Positions 1-9,425 of a stretch of DNA of 52,844 nucleotides are shown here, in pieces. The notes below the pieces were generated by a model. It did not search any database, had not been told where the DNA came from, and saw only the letters and a program-made list of their open reading frames with translations. Made by a program: the position numbers and the translations under genes. The stretch is from CAZFER01 sp964517495 (GTDB taxonomy: Bacteria; Hinthialibacterota; Hinthialibacteria; Hinthialibacterales; Hinthialibacteraceae): positions 1 to 52,844 of the forward strand of contig CAZFER010000044.1 in assembly GCA_964517495.1 (NCBI GenBank), in the 5' to 3' direction. The first letter of the stretch is position 1, and each line of letters starts with the position of its first letter.

Positions 1-2
1 CG

Positions 3-1014
3 GAAAAACGGTTATTTGAACGGGAACCGCTTCAAAAAGATCCGGGCACGATTGAATTATACGAAGCATTTGCTCAATGGTTGGAAGGACTCACGATTCA
101 TCCAAACACACAGAATAATTATTAAGACAGCGTAGTCCGTTTCTGTGATTGGGTTGAAGGTAAAGGAGTCAAATATTGGGCGCAACTAAAATACACTCAT
201 GCACGGAATTACATGGCAAAATTGGTGCAGGAACGAAAGAGCCAACGAACCTTAATGCACCGTTTGCATCCACTCCGGTCTACATCCCGTTTAATGGCAG
301 CCAATTACCCTGACATGTTCCACGATTTTTGTGATGCGCTTTGTTTGCCCAAAAACCAAGGATTTGATACGCAATACAGGGAAACCGAAGGGAATCCGGT
401 TTTATTGATTCCTGAAGTAATGGAATTTCTGGATTGGTTGAAAGGGCACCCGAAACGGATCATCCTGATCCCCGGTGTGGCGTTACAAGCGCTATGCGCC
501 CTGCAGATGCAGGAGGCTTTGCGGCTGACCTGGGACAAGATCGATCTTGACCGGGCGTCGATTGTGATTGATGGCGTCGTGAAAAATCAGTGGCAAATCC
601 GTAAGATTCCGATTCCGGATAAGGCCGTGGAAATATTGCGTGATCACCGGTATTCTTATGAAGAATCCGAGAACGCACTCTTTCCATTTTACCGCAATGA
701 TTACCGGGATTATTCCAGACTGTTGCATGCCGCTCTGCATGATTGGCGGCCTGGAATTGATATCGCGCCTAAAGACTTGCGGAATACTTATCACGGAATC
801 GTTTCAGCGGGGTTGGAATACGTATTTAACCGAACGGTATGTCGGGCATGCTCCCCGCACGATTGCGGAGCGTCATTATTTTGGCAGCAGGGGAGACCGG
901 CTATTCGATTTGCACCTGACAGAGATCGTTACACCGGTCAACAAGGTGATCAAGATTGCACGAAAATTGTACGATAGTGCTACAGTTATCGAAATGAAGG
1001 AAAAGATAGGGTAA
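3..1014 (+). pseudogene. degraded tyrosine recombinase (phage-type integrase)
   Basis: The reading frame from base 3 gives an N-terminal core-binding (SAM-like) domain followed by a catalytic domain. An in-frame TAA at 123-125 interrupts the core-binding helix. The catalytic part continues to about 820, where the match moves to the +1 frame and continues as YLTERYVGHAPRTIAERHYF to a stop at 1012-1014. That second piece carries the GH box and the C-terminal Tyr in HYFG. The first catalytic box reads LQMQEALRLTW, so the expected Arg (as in TGLRxSEAL) appears to be Gln. The second box reads KDLRNTY, with Lys where His is usual. The gene therefore has a nonsense codon, a frameshift and lost catalytic residues, and is a relic. 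Its end lies about 30 bp from the 3' end of a tRNA-Pro gene, the usual position for an integrase of a tRNA-integrating element. The 5' end is outside the window. Confidence 0.85.
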
Positions 1015-1045
1015 TGTATGTTAAGTAAATTCAGCAAGTTAATAA

Positions 1046-1122
1046 TGGTCGGGGCGATTGGATTCGAACCAACGACCACCTGAACCCCATTCAGGTACGC
1101 TACCAGACTGCGCTACGCCCCG
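1046..1122 (-). tRNA. tRNA-Pro (anticodon GGG)
   Basis: Read on the minus strand, the segment folds as a full cloverleaf of 77 nt. The acceptor stem is CGGGGCG paired with CGCCCCG, the discriminator is A, and CCA is encoded at 1046-1048. The anticodon stem CCTGA/TCAGG encloses the loop ATGGGGT, which puts GGG at positions 34-36 (bases 1086-1088). The T-loop TTCGAAT is present. C at position 1 is normal for bacterial tRNA-Pro. The 3' end points at the relict integrase, so this is the likely attachment site of the lost element. Confidence 0.96.
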
Positions 1123-1411
1123 AGCCTTTCGATTTTCAAATTATAGCGCTTGAGAATGGATTGGACTAGCCCTAACTTGAACAAAATATTAAATCTAATC
1201 CACCCAAATATTGTATCTGAATAGTTCAAAAAAAATGACTCATTTTTTTAAATCATTCCATTTTCTGTCTGTTTAATAAATTAGACGTGGTGGAGAGGAA
1301 TAAGCAAGAAATTTAATTGTTTAAATCAACAGGTATGAAGTTTAAAGAAAATGTGATATCATAATGATATAATTAAACACTAATTTTGAATCCTGAAAGA
1401 AAAAAACAATC
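1123..1411. other. AT-rich intergenic region
   Basis: The region between the tRNA-Pro 5' end and the first pseudopilin gene is AT-rich. It has a TATAAT at 1368-1373 but no convincing -35 hexamer at the right distance. I see no gene, repeat or terminator in it. Confidence 0.5.
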
Positions 1412-2029
1412 ATGGAGAGAAATGGATTTACGTTAATTGAGTTACTAATCGTCGTTGCTATTATTGGGATTCTGGCTGCAATTGCAGTACCTAATTTTCT
1501 AAATGCTCAATTGAGGGCCAAAGTGGCACGAGTGGTTTCTGATATGAAAGCAGTGGCTATGGCAGAAGAACAATATCGACTGGATCGAGGTCAATATACA
1601 TATGATGGAGATTGTGGGGTTGGACAAGCAGAACATCTCTCTTATCTTCCTTTGACAACACCTGTTGCCTATATCAGTTCGATACCAGAAGATGCCTTTG
1701 CCGGAATAGATCCGGAATTTCAAAACAGGCAGACAATCAAAACGGGTTTAAAACCTGTGTATGAGTATACCTCGACGATTTCTTTTGGTCCAAATGGAAC
1801 CCCAAATTGTATCAATAGTACGTCAACCTTTAATATGTTAAAACAATATAATATTGAATATATTATGACTTCTCTTGGTCCCAATGGCCAACAAAATTAT
1901 CCATGGGGAACGACGGGAGCCCAGGGATTGCATGATAAAACCGGCGGTTTTATTTATATGGCATCAAATGGATTAGTATCAAGCGGTAATATTTTCGTAT
2001 TAAACAGCCAGATAATAGGTGGCTTTTAA
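1412..2029 (+). CDS. pseudopilin-like protein (prepilin N-terminal methylation motif)
   Basis: A 205-residue protein starting with the very short leader MERNG, followed by FTLIELL. This is the class III prepilin signal: cleavage after Gly5, Phe at +1, Glu at +5. A hydrophobic helix (residues 6-28) follows and ends in AVPNFLNAQLRAK, as in the type II secretion pseudopilin and planctomycete-type families. The C-terminal domain (about 45-205) is not recognisable and has many Asn, Gly and Tyr residues. The protein should be processed by a prepilin peptidase and sit in the inner membrane or a pseudopilus. No assembly ATPase, secretin or peptidase gene is in this window, so it is an orphan. The ribosome-binding site is weak (GAAAG about 12 nt upstream). 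Confidence 0.85.
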   Translation: MERNGFTLIELLIVVAIIGILAAIAVPNFLNAQLRAKVARVVSDMKAVAMAEEQYRLDRGQYTYDGDCGVGQAEHLSYLPLTTPVAYISSIPEDAFAGIDPEFQNRQTIKTGLKPVYEYTSTISFGPNGTPNCINSTSTFNMLKQYNIEYIMTSLGPNGQQNYPWGTTGAQGLHDKTGGFIYMASNGLVSSGNIFVLNSQIIGGF

Positions 2030-2128
2030 TTCTAGTGTTCAGTTTCTTTCCGAATTCCTTTTATCCCCCAAATAATTTATGATAAGATGAGTTTCAATTC
2101 TGATTGAAAGTATTGGGGAGAATGAATA

Positions 2129-4204
2129 ATGCGAATTCGAAATATTGCTATTTTATTATTATTTTTTGGATTAACAGCATATTCCACAGAGGAAGCATCG
2201 ATCCAAACCTTAATTCAAAACGCAGGTAACGCTGATCGTGATGAAACACGCTTGGAGATTCTCCAGCAATTGCATGATCATCCAAAAGTGGATGATGATT
2301 TAAAACGTGATGTTGAGTACCTTATCGACGAAATCAAACGGTGGATTGAAGGGGCTGATCTTGATTATTTTGGCAGAGAAGTCAGGCGTGAGTTGGATTG
2401 GGATTTTCACATGGATTCTAATTCACCCCTTTATCCTATGACTCAATTCTATCTGGCTCGCATGCTGGTTTGGTACGCTCTCGAATCGGGTAATGTTTGG
2501 GGGTATCCCGACCGCCGGGAAGAATTTCTAGGGAAAGCACGTCGCTTATTCAAAGAAGCACACAAAGCCTATCCAGAAAACAAAATCATCAGCATGTACT
2601 TGGGCGAGCCGATACCCGCCCCAAAACAGTATAAGCCGCATCCCAAAGCAGGGCGTATTCATAATGCTCAACGTGAAGGATTGGAGCGCCTGGCCGACAT
2701 CATCGAATGGTGGATCGATAACCGCCTACGCGAGAATGGAGAATATGGCGGCGGATGGGGGGATGATTGCGAAATGTGGCGGGTGTGGGTACCGGTCCTG
2801 ATTGCCTTTGATGACCCAAAAATCACTGAAGCCCAAGCGTTCTTTTCCAAAGCTTTGCTAAATCAACCTCACATGCGCAAAGGTTACACCACCCGCATGA
2901 GCGATGTGGAACACACGGCTGAAGATTCAGCCGATGCTATCACCCCCATGATGCTGATTAATCCGGATGATCCTGAATGGCGAAAGCGTGTATTTCAACT
3001 TACCGATTTCATGGAAAATCTGTGGTGCGGAGTAAACCAACGGGGCTTTTACCAATTCAAAAGCACCTATTTTACTGCTGAGAAAGTTGACTTGCGGGAA
3101 GACCGTACCTGCGATACATGCTACCATCCCCGTGCCGTGCAGCCCGCGCTTCTTTATTGGCAGCGAACAGGTGATGAGCGCTTGCAAAAATTATTCTCCC
3201 GCTGGATGGATACCTGGGTGGATGCCTCCGCTCGTGCAGAACGTGGCAAGCCCGCCGGAATTATTCCAAGCGCGATCCATTGGCCCGAGGGCTATATTGG
3301 CGGGGTAGGGAAGAACTGGTGGAATCCAGAGAATCATGGCGAGCCACGCTTATACACATGGCCCAGCGCACTGAGTTTAATGACTCATACATTACTGCTT
3401 ACTTACCATATGACTGGTGATGAGAAATACTTTGAACCTCTGAAAAACATGGCTGAAATCCGAATGCAGTATTATAAAAACCCACCACAAAATGATCCGG
3501 AACCAGGAACCCTCGATTGGTGTGCTCAACGCATCCATTTGAATAGCGAACTTTCAAAATACCGGTTCCTGACCGGCGATCATACCTATGATGAATTAAT
3601 AGCCAAAGAGAATGACCCATACCTGCATTACAAATTAAGCAAAAGCCATGAACCATTGGTTGAGGTATTACAACGGACCGCTAAAGCGTTATCCTTGAAT
3701 TTTGAAGGCTATACCAGCGAGGTTCGATACACTGATCGTGTGGTCCGCTTTCCCCAGCTCTTTCGCGATGATGTTAATTTGCCCGGAAAGAAGACGGATA
3801 TCCTCACGCCTAATCTAAATATACTTTATACCACGGCCACCGGTGATCCCGGTGATTTTGGTTATTTTCCCCTTAACCGTGTACGTTGGCTGACCCCACC
3901 GCGAAATATATCCGCCATTGTCAGCGATGCGCATAAAGATTATCTCTCCGCACAATTGTTTCATTTCGGTGAAGAACCACGTCCTATGCAAGCCGAACTG
4001 TACGGTTTGGAAAAAGGAAAGTATTCCATGTATCTTGTTGAGGCGGGACAAAACGAACAAGAAAAATTGATCGAACGAGACATCACCGTAACCAGCTTGC
4101 GAACTCGCATCTCATTTACACTTCCTCCACAAAGCCCTTGCTTTTTAGGGATTCACAGGGCGAATGTAAGAGATGAACCATTTTTATTGCTACCTCATAA
4201 GTAA
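2129..4204 (+). CDS. large exported protein of unknown function, possibly an alpha/alpha-barrel glycan-processing enzyme
   Basis: A 691-residue protein with a clear Sec signal peptide (about 1-19, MRIRNIAILLLFFGLTAYS). GGGGAG eight bases before the ATG supports the start. I do not recognise the family with confidence. The body is helical and rich in Trp and Tyr, with repeated motifs such as GGGWGDDCEMWRVW and several units pairing acidic residues with aromatics. That pattern resembles (alpha/alpha) toroid enzymes that hydrolyse or cleave polysaccharides, but I cannot point to catalytic residues. The C-terminal 120 residues look like a beta-rich accessory domain (FTLPPQSPCFLGI). The neighbours are a DUF4091 remnant, a BNR/sialidase-like protein and sulfatases, so a role in breaking down a sulfated polysaccharide is a reasonable inference. 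Confidence 0.6.
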   Translation: MRIRNIAILLLFFGLTAYSTEEASIQTLIQNAGNADRDETRLEILQQLHDHPKVDDDLKRDVEYLIDEIKRWIEGADLDYFGREVRRELDWDFHMDSNSPLYPMTQFYLARMLVWYALESGNVWGYPDRREEFLGKARRLFKEAHKAYPENKIISMYLGEPIPAPKQYKPHPKAGRIHNAQREGLERLADIIEWWIDNRLRENGEYGGGWGDDCEMWRVWVPVLIAFDDPKITEAQAFFSKALLNQPHMRKGYTTRMSDVEHTAEDSADAITPMMLINPDDPEWRKRVFQLTDFMENLWCGVNQRGFYQFKSTYFTAEKVDLREDRTCDTCYHPRAVQPALLYWQRTGDERLQKLFSRWMDTWVDASARAERGKPAGIIPSAIHWPEGYIGGVGKNWWNPENHGEPRLYTWPSALSLMTHTLLLTYHMTGDEKYFEPLKNMAEIRMQYYKNPPQNDPEPGTLDWCAQRIHLNSELSKYRFLTGDHTYDELIAKENDPYLHYKLSKSHEPLVEVLQRTAKALSLNFEGYTSEVRYTDRVVRFPQLFRDDVNLPGKKTDILTPNLNILYTTATGDPGDFGYFPLNRVRWLTPPRNISAIVSDAHKDYLSAQLFHFGEEPRPMQAELYGLEKGKYSMYLVEAGQNEQEKLIERDITVTSLRTRISFTLPPQSPCFLGIHRANVRDEPFLLLPHK

Positions 4205-4229
4205 TTCATATATATGGGAGAATAATAAA

Positions 4230-4993
4230 ATGAAGAAATATGGATTTATATTTATTTCTTGCCTATTCATCATTTCAAGCAACAGCTGGTCCGATCCTGA
4301 AATTCAACTAACCTCTATTCCTTCAACTGTCCGAATTTTGCCAACCGGTGAAGTGCAGGGAGAGGATACCGCCAGGATATTCGGCGCTAGAAACGAAGTT
4401 GAATCATTTCAAGTTGTCATTACCGCTCGTGATGGCAATCTTGATAATGTTCGAACTAAAATCTCTGAACTTCAAAATGACCAGCAAAACACAATTTCCC
4501 ACGAGGTTATCACGTTATTCAGTGAAACTTTCGTTCCCGTTCGCCATTCATCTCCCCATGCTCTTCTACCACCAGGCTGGTACCCTGATCCCTTGGTTCC
4601 TTTTGTTGATCCTTATACACGGGAAAGAGTAAATGCCCCGCGTTGGAGGAACAACCAGCTCGAAGATGGTTGACGGTTTATTGGCAAAGCCCCAAGCGCG
4701 ATCCCTGGTTTGACCCTGGTTTTAGAATTCGCTTTAATGGTGATGGTTTCCTATTTTATCCAGGTGATGATGCTGGAATCGATGGTCCTGTTGCAAGTAT
4801 TCGCTTAAAAAACTTGCGTGATGGGATGGAGGATTATGAATACTTTGCCATCCTCCAGCAGTTGGGAGGAAAGGATGTTGTTGATAAAGTCGTCCAGCAA
4901 GCGGTTCCAACGTGGGGTACATGGAAAAAGGATCCTTATATAGTGTTAAAATTGCGAAAACAATTGGCTGAGGAAATTATTAAACGAAAATGA
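4230..4993 (+). pseudogene. internally deleted DUF4091 (GH123-like) gene
   Basis: Two pieces of one family lie in different frames. The first (ATG at 4230, after GGGAG) has a signal peptide (MKKYGFIFISCLFIIS) and an N-terminal beta domain with IFGARNEVESFQVVITA, typical of the domain that precedes DUF4091. It runs to a stop at 4671-4673. The second piece (frame of 4643, to 4993) reads DGFLFYPG, GPVASIRLKNLRDGMEDYEY, which is the C-terminal signature of DUF4091. Family members normally have several hundred residues of catalytic barrel between these parts. Here the two are joined directly near 4625-4690 with a frame change. The catalytic domain is deleted and the gene should be inactive as an enzyme. 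A truncated 147-residue secreted N-terminal domain could still be made. Confidence 0.8.
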
Positions 4994-5037
4994 ATGTTTC
5001 TATCCATAAAATGAATTGTGTGAAAGGAATTGAAAAC

Positions 5038-6117
5038 ATGCGAGTAATGACACTAACTTTACTTGTCCTATTAACAGTTTCAATCGCTTCAGCCCAAGAT
5101 AATGATCTCATTGAAAAGCATGGCATCGTCTTCTTTGAAGAAGGCCGTTTTGGCGGTTGGCCTGCGAACAATGGTGCGTGGTCATGGGGGGATGAAATTG
5201 TGGTGGGCTTTACCTTGGGGTATTACAAAGCCAATCCCAGTGGAGGGCATCCCATCGATCGTGATCGTCCCAGTACAGTAAGGCAGGCTCGAAGCCTGGA
5301 TGGGGGTGAAACCTGGTCAATTGAAACGCCTTCGTTTATTCAGGAAGATGGAAGTGAACGTCCAGCACAAGAATTAAAAGAGAAAATCAATTTTACCCAT
5401 TCGGATTTTGCTGCCCGCTTTCGCAACAACCGATTTTATTATTCCTATGATCGATGCAAAACCTGGCATGGGCCTTTTCTACTTCCCGATTTTGATCGCA
5501 AAGGATTACTGGCACGCACCGATTATATAGTCAATGGCAAACATGACCTGATGGCATTCTTGGCCACTGAGAAAGATGGCGGTGGTGAAGGCTGGCCCTG
5601 CTGCATTCGCACCCAGGATGGTGGACGAACCTGGCAGTTTATCGGTTGGATCGGTGAACAACCCGGCGAAGGTGGCTATTCCATTATGCCTTCCACCCTG
5701 CGTCTTGATCAAAACAGCCTGCTTTCCATTATCCGCCGGCGTGGTGTGATAGACGGTGAACGCCAGTGGTGGATTGAGGGATTCCTCTCACCCAATAACG
5801 GCAATGACTGGTACATGCTGGCCGAACCCACAATCAATAACCACGGCAATCCACCCCATATGATTTGGCTCGAGGATGGACGTATTGTTTTGACCTATGG
5901 CTATCGAGAAGAACCTTATGGTATCCGCGCAGTGATTAGCGATGATAAAGGCAAAACCTGGGGCGATGAAATTATCTTACGTGCGGATGGAGGCGGTTGG
6001 GACCTTGGTTATCCCCGCACCTTACAACGCTCCGATGGTAAATGTGTTACGGCCTATTATTTCAACGATGGAAAGCGCAATGAACGCTACATCGCTTACA
6101 CAATTTGGAATCCATAA
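5038..6117 (+). CDS. exported sialidase/BNR-repeat-like glycoside hydrolase
   Basis: A 359-residue protein with a signal peptide (about 1-19, MRVMTLTLLVLLTVSIASA). The ATG at 5038 is preferred over an upstream one at 4990 because it starts the signal peptide and follows AAGGA. Asp-box (BNR) motifs of the SxDxGxTW type are visible at residues 86-93 (SLDGGETW), 136-143 (SYDRCKTW), 192-199 (TQDGGRTW) and 301-308 (SDDKGKTW), with a degenerate one near 251. These mark a six-bladed sialidase-fold propeller. Family members remove sialic acid or related terminal sugars from glycans, but the Asp boxes are structural and do not show the substrate. It should act in the periplasm or outside the cell. It follows the deleted DUF4091 gene on the same strand and may share its transcript. 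Confidence 0.8.
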   Translation: MRVMTLTLLVLLTVSIASAQDNDLIEKHGIVFFEEGRFGGWPANNGAWSWGDEIVVGFTLGYYKANPSGGHPIDRDRPSTVRQARSLDGGETWSIETPSFIQEDGSERPAQELKEKINFTHSDFAARFRNNRFYYSYDRCKTWHGPFLLPDFDRKGLLARTDYIVNGKHDLMAFLATEKDGGGEGWPCCIRTQDGGRTWQFIGWIGEQPGEGGYSIMPSTLRLDQNSLLSIIRRRGVIDGERQWWIEGFLSPNNGNDWYMLAEPTINNHGNPPHMIWLEDGRIVLTYGYREEPYGIRAVISDDKGKTWGDEIILRADGGGWDLGYPRTLQRSDGKCVTAYYFNDGKRNERYIAYTIWNP

Positions 6118-6179
6118 AGTTTATATATTTTTTCAAGAACAGCATGACCATGCTTCTAATCGAGTATCCGGCTGACTGA

Positions 6180-6213
6180 AAAGGGATGAAAATCTTTTCA
6201 TTTTCATCCCTTT
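6180..6213. terminator. hairpin terminator between converging genes
   Basis: A perfect 13-bp stem, AAAGGGATGAAAA paired with TTTTCATCCCTTT, has an 8-base loop and flanking A/T runs on both sides. It sits between the end of the BNR protein gene (+) and the end of the sulfatase gene (-), so it probably terminates both. Confidence 0.8.
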
Positions 6214-6253
6214 CTTTATATATCGTTGCATCATTTGGGTAGAACTGCATCAC

Positions 6254-7756
6254 TCATCGATTCTTACGTTGGTCCAATCGTTCGCCAATCGGACGGCGAA
6301 CCGGAATACTCAATCCACCACCTGCTTCAAGCTCATCAAAGAGTTGTGTTTTCAGTGCCTCTATTTGATCCTGGTAGACAGGAACGTTGATCAGGTTATG
6401 CCGCTCAAGCGGATCAGTCTTTAAATCATAAAATCCATCATGATCCCACACGCCATGATAATAGATATATTTATAACGCTGATCACGAATGGCAAACAAC
6501 GTAGGCGTTGCCGGAAAGTTCCATTCCCAATAGTACTCATACAATATATGATGGCGCCAGGGAATATCATCCCCTCGCAAGAATGGCAGAAAAGATATCC
6601 CATCCATCTTTGCCTCTTCGGGTACAGGAACACCAGCGGCGCTTAATAAGGTGGGGGCCACATCAATATTCTGAACCATTGGTGTAATGGTTGTGCCCGG
6701 TTCAATCATTCCCGGAGCATAGGCGAGCATTGGCACGCGAATCGATTCTTCAAATGCATCGCGTTTGTCATAGAAGCCATGTTCTCCCAGGGCAAAACCG
6801 TTATCACCCATATATATAACCAGCGTCGATTCGCTCAATCCACTCTCATCCAAATAAGTCAAAACTCGTCCCAGATTTTCATCCAATCCATGAACAGTTT
6901 CACAATATTGTTTGTATAGCTCATCAAACGATGGAACGGGATCGTTATCATACGGACCGGTTTCCATGTGGTCGATGCCGTGAATGCTATAGCGCCGTTC
7001 GCGTACCCAATGGGGCTGAGTTTGATAATTTCGCTCGGTGTTGGCCATGGTTTCGGGACGTTCAACCTCTTTCTCATCGTAACGTTCCGAATAACGAGGC
7101 GCCGGTTGGAAAGGATAATGAACCGCTTTGAAAGATAAATACATGAAAAACGGTAGATTTTTGTCGCGTCCATTGTTCAGCCACTCGAGTGCCTGATTGG
7201 CTAACACATCGGTGGTGTATCCTTTAAAGGTATGGCGTGTTCCATTGATGTTTAGCGTGGGGTTAAAATATCTGCCCTGGCCTTTAAAACTCGCCCAGTG
7301 ATCAAATCCTGGTCGAGGCTCATCATGATCATGGCCCATATGCCATTTGCCGATAAATGCGGTTTGATAACCAGCCTGTTGCAAGTACTGCGGGAAGAAA
7401 ACCGTACCAGGAGGGGCTGGCCGCTGGTTATCCACTATGCGATGATGATGCATATATTGACCCGTCAAAATCGACGCACGGCTTGGTGAACATAAAGACG
7501 TACACACAAATGCATTTGCCAAATGGGCGCCTTCCCGCGCCATACGATCCATGTGTGGTGTTTCGAGAAAGTCGGGTGCATTATCCATAAAACTCATGAA
7601 ATCATAACGGTGGTCATCGCTAAGAACGAAAACAACGTTCCGTGGCTTTTGATTATCGGGTGTATTGGCTCCTATTCCTTTATTAATATTGAAGAGAGCC
7701 AACGAGGCTAAACCACTTCCTGCAGTTGTTATAAATTTCCGTCTGTTATGATTCAT
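6254..7756 (-). CDS. Tat-exported type I sulfatase
   Basis: A 500-residue arylsulfatase-family enzyme that hydrolyses sulfate esters on sugars. The start is taken at 7756, which puts a twin-arginine signal (NRRKFITTAGSG) at the N-terminus; an in-frame upstream ATG at 7798 would add 14 residues. Metal-binding Asp47/Asp48 lie in LSDDHRYD. The active-site motif CSPSRASILTG has Cys89, which must be oxidised to formylglycine. GKWHMGH and the distal metal motif MGDNGFALGEHG are also present, as is the C-terminal WDHDGFYDLKTDPLERHNL typical of this family. The length is normal. Next to it are a second sulfatase and a sugar oxidoreductase on the same strand. No formylglycine-generating enzyme or anaerobic maturase is in the window, so maturation must be encoded elsewhere. 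The sulfated substrate cannot be read from the sequence. Confidence 0.93.
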   Translation of the reverse strand: MNHNRRKFITTAGSGLASLALFNINKGIGANTPDNQKPRNVVFVLSDDHRYDFMSFMDNAPDFLETPHMDRMAREGAHLANAFVCTSLCSPSRASILTGQYMHHHRIVDNQRPAPPGTVFFPQYLQQAGYQTAFIGKWHMGHDHDEPRPGFDHWASFKGQGRYFNPTLNINGTRHTFKGYTTDVLANQALEWLNNGRDKNLPFFMYLSFKAVHYPFQPAPRYSERYDEKEVERPETMANTERNYQTQPHWVRERRYSIHGIDHMETGPYDNDPVPSFDELYKQYCETVHGLDENLGRVLTYLDESGLSESTLVIYMGDNGFALGEHGFYDKRDAFEESIRVPMLAYAPGMIEPGTTITPMVQNIDVAPTLLSAAGVPVPEEAKMDGISFLPFLRGDDIPWRHHILYEYYWEWNFPATPTLFAIRDQRYKYIYYHGVWDHDGFYDLKTDPLERHNLINVPVYQDQIEALKTQLFDELEAGGGLSIPVRRPIGERLDQRKNR

Positions 7757-7811
7757 ATTTTTTCGATTAAATCCATTATTCATTCTTAAATCTCCCATCT
7801 ATTCCAATCCG

Positions 7812-7836
7812 GGGAGGGCGAGACTCCCGCCGAGCC
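7812..7836. repeat. short dispersed repeat, copy A
   Basis: A 25-bp unit beginning GGGAGGGCGAGACTCCC with an internal GGGAG/CTCCC inverted repeat. A closely similar unit lies at 33766-33790. Both are intergenic and beside sulfatase genes. A possible bacterial REP-like family. Confidence 0.5.
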
Positions 7837-7874
7837 GTTTTACGATTTCTGTTATAAACCTATATCGGTGGGCT

Positions 7875-7897
7875 AAAAATGCACACAATGCATTTTT
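7875..7897. terminator. small hairpin, possible terminator
   Basis: AAAATGCA pairs with TGCATTTT around a 5-base loop, followed by T residues. It lies between the end of the second sulfatase gene and the start of the first. The stem is AT-rich and therefore weak. Confidence 0.45.
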
Positions 7898-7931
7898 GAG
7901 TCAACCCTACAAGATTATACGTCAACGCCAT

Positions 7932-9359
7932 TCAAAAATCCCGAAACGGCCGCCGTGGTTCGGCTTTTTCCATTCTCGCCATCCAATCATCAAATCGGTC
8001 TTTAAGTTTCTTCAACATATCCGGCCGTTCTTCTGAAAGGTCGTTTTGCTCGCTGATGTCGTTCTCAAGGTTAAATAGCCCGGAACCACGTGATGAATCC
8101 ACCCACTTCCAATTGCCAACTCGGGCCGCTTTGTCAGCCCGGCGCTTCCAAAACATTTGCTGGCGTTGGGATGGCTTATTCTTTGATAGAACGGGTGTCA
8201 TATCAAACCCGTCCAGAATCACATCCTCAGGCGGTTTGGCTCCAGCCACATTGCAAAGCATGGGGAAAATTTCCAGTGAACTGAGAAACTCATCACAAAC
8301 TTCATTTCTTCGAACTTTCTCTGGCCATTTTACAATACAAGGCACTCGCAATCCACCCTCGAACATTCGGCTTTTCCCTCCGCGCAAAGGGGTATTGTCC
8401 GCCGTCCCTGATCCACCATTATCGGAGAAGAAGATCACTATAGTGTTGCCGGTCAGATTATGTTTTTCCAACGAAGCCAACAGTTCTCCAATCGCATCAT
8501 CCATGCAGGTGACAGCGGCCATGTGCTGAGTTTTTGCTTCCTCTCGCCGGTTTTGAGGTTTGGGATACATATCAATGTATTTTTGAGGGGCCTGAACCGG
8601 TTTGGGTTTTTCCAACACCGACGCGATGTGTGGTGCATTAAAGGGAACATAGCAGAAAAAGGGCTGATCTTTATTCTCTTCTATAAACCGCAATGCTTCC
8701 CGTTTGAATAAATCGGTGCAATAGGTACCCTTATCTTCGGTGGTCGGTTGGTTATTTCGATACATGGATGGCGCACCATACCGTTCGTGGGTCCAATAGT
8801 CGATCCCTGTGTTGACGAAGCCATAAAACTCATCGAAACCACGTTGTAGGGGCAGAAAGCGGTGTAACTGTCCCAAATCCCACTTGCCGAAGATTCCACT
8901 CACGTATCCTGCTTTTTTAAGCACTTTAGGTAAAAGCACTTCCCGAGTATCCATCCCCAATATCCGTTCAGGGGAGATGGCATATTCTTCAGGAGGATAT
9001 TTATAGCCATAATCGACCTTGTCATTGCGGAACATATCATAGGTGCCATTACGCTGAGGGTACCTTCCAGTCAGAAGGCTTCCACGTGATGGGGTACACG
9101 CCGGCCAGGTGACATAAAAACTGGTTAAGCGGATTCCTTCACTCGCCAGCTTATCAAGGTGAGGAGTCTTGATTTCCGCACTGCCATAACACCCTAAATC
9201 GTTATAGCCTTGATCATCCGATACAATCAACAAAATATTGGGGGGGCGCTGCTTGGAGGAAGAATCAGAAGCAGAGGAGCGATTTGCCAAAGCCATACTC
9301 GCTGCTCCAAATCCCATTGTTTGCATAAAATCACGCCGTTTGGTTTGTCTGGAATTCAT
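7932..9359 (-). CDS. Tat-exported type I sulfatase
   Basis: A 475-residue sulfatase. The start at 9359 follows AGAGGA and gives the twin-arginine signal TKRRDFMQTMGFGAASMALA. Conserved points: metal-binding Asp48/Asp49 in VSDDQGYNDLGCYGS, the formylglycine motif CTPSRGSLLTG with Cys88, FGKWDLGQ, and the distal metal motif FFSDNGGSG. The DDQGYNDLG opening and the DNGG motif are those of arylsulfatase A-like enzymes common in marine and gut polysaccharide-degrading bacteria. It differs in sequence and subfamily from the sulfatase downstream, so the pair probably removes different sulfate groups from one polymer. It lies between that sulfatase and a Gfo/Idh/MocA oxidoreductase on the same strand. 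Confidence 0.93.
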   Translation of the reverse strand: MNSRQTKRRDFMQTMGFGAASMALANRSSASDSSSKQRPPNILLIVSDDQGYNDLGCYGSAEIKTPHLDKLASEGIRLTSFYVTWPACTPSRGSLLTGRYPQRNGTYDMFRNDKVDYGYKYPPEEYAISPERILGMDTREVLLPKVLKKAGYVSGIFGKWDLGQLHRFLPLQRGFDEFYGFVNTGIDYWTHERYGAPSMYRNNQPTTEDKGTYCTDLFKREALRFIEENKDQPFFCYVPFNAPHIASVLEKPKPVQAPQKYIDMYPKPQNRREEAKTQHMAAVTCMDDAIGELLASLEKHNLTGNTIVIFFSDNGGSGTADNTPLRGGKSRMFEGGLRVPCIVKWPEKVRRNEVCDEFLSSLEIFPMLCNVAGAKPPEDVILDGFDMTPVLSKNKPSQRQQMFWKRRADKAARVGNWKWVDSSRGSGLFNLENDISEQNDLSEERPDMLKKLKDRFDDWMARMEKAEPRRPFRDF

Positions 9360-9425
9360 ATTTAATCCTCTCATCCAAAAGGATTTGTATACTGCTCTTC
9401 AGTGATATGAAAGTAAGATCAATGC

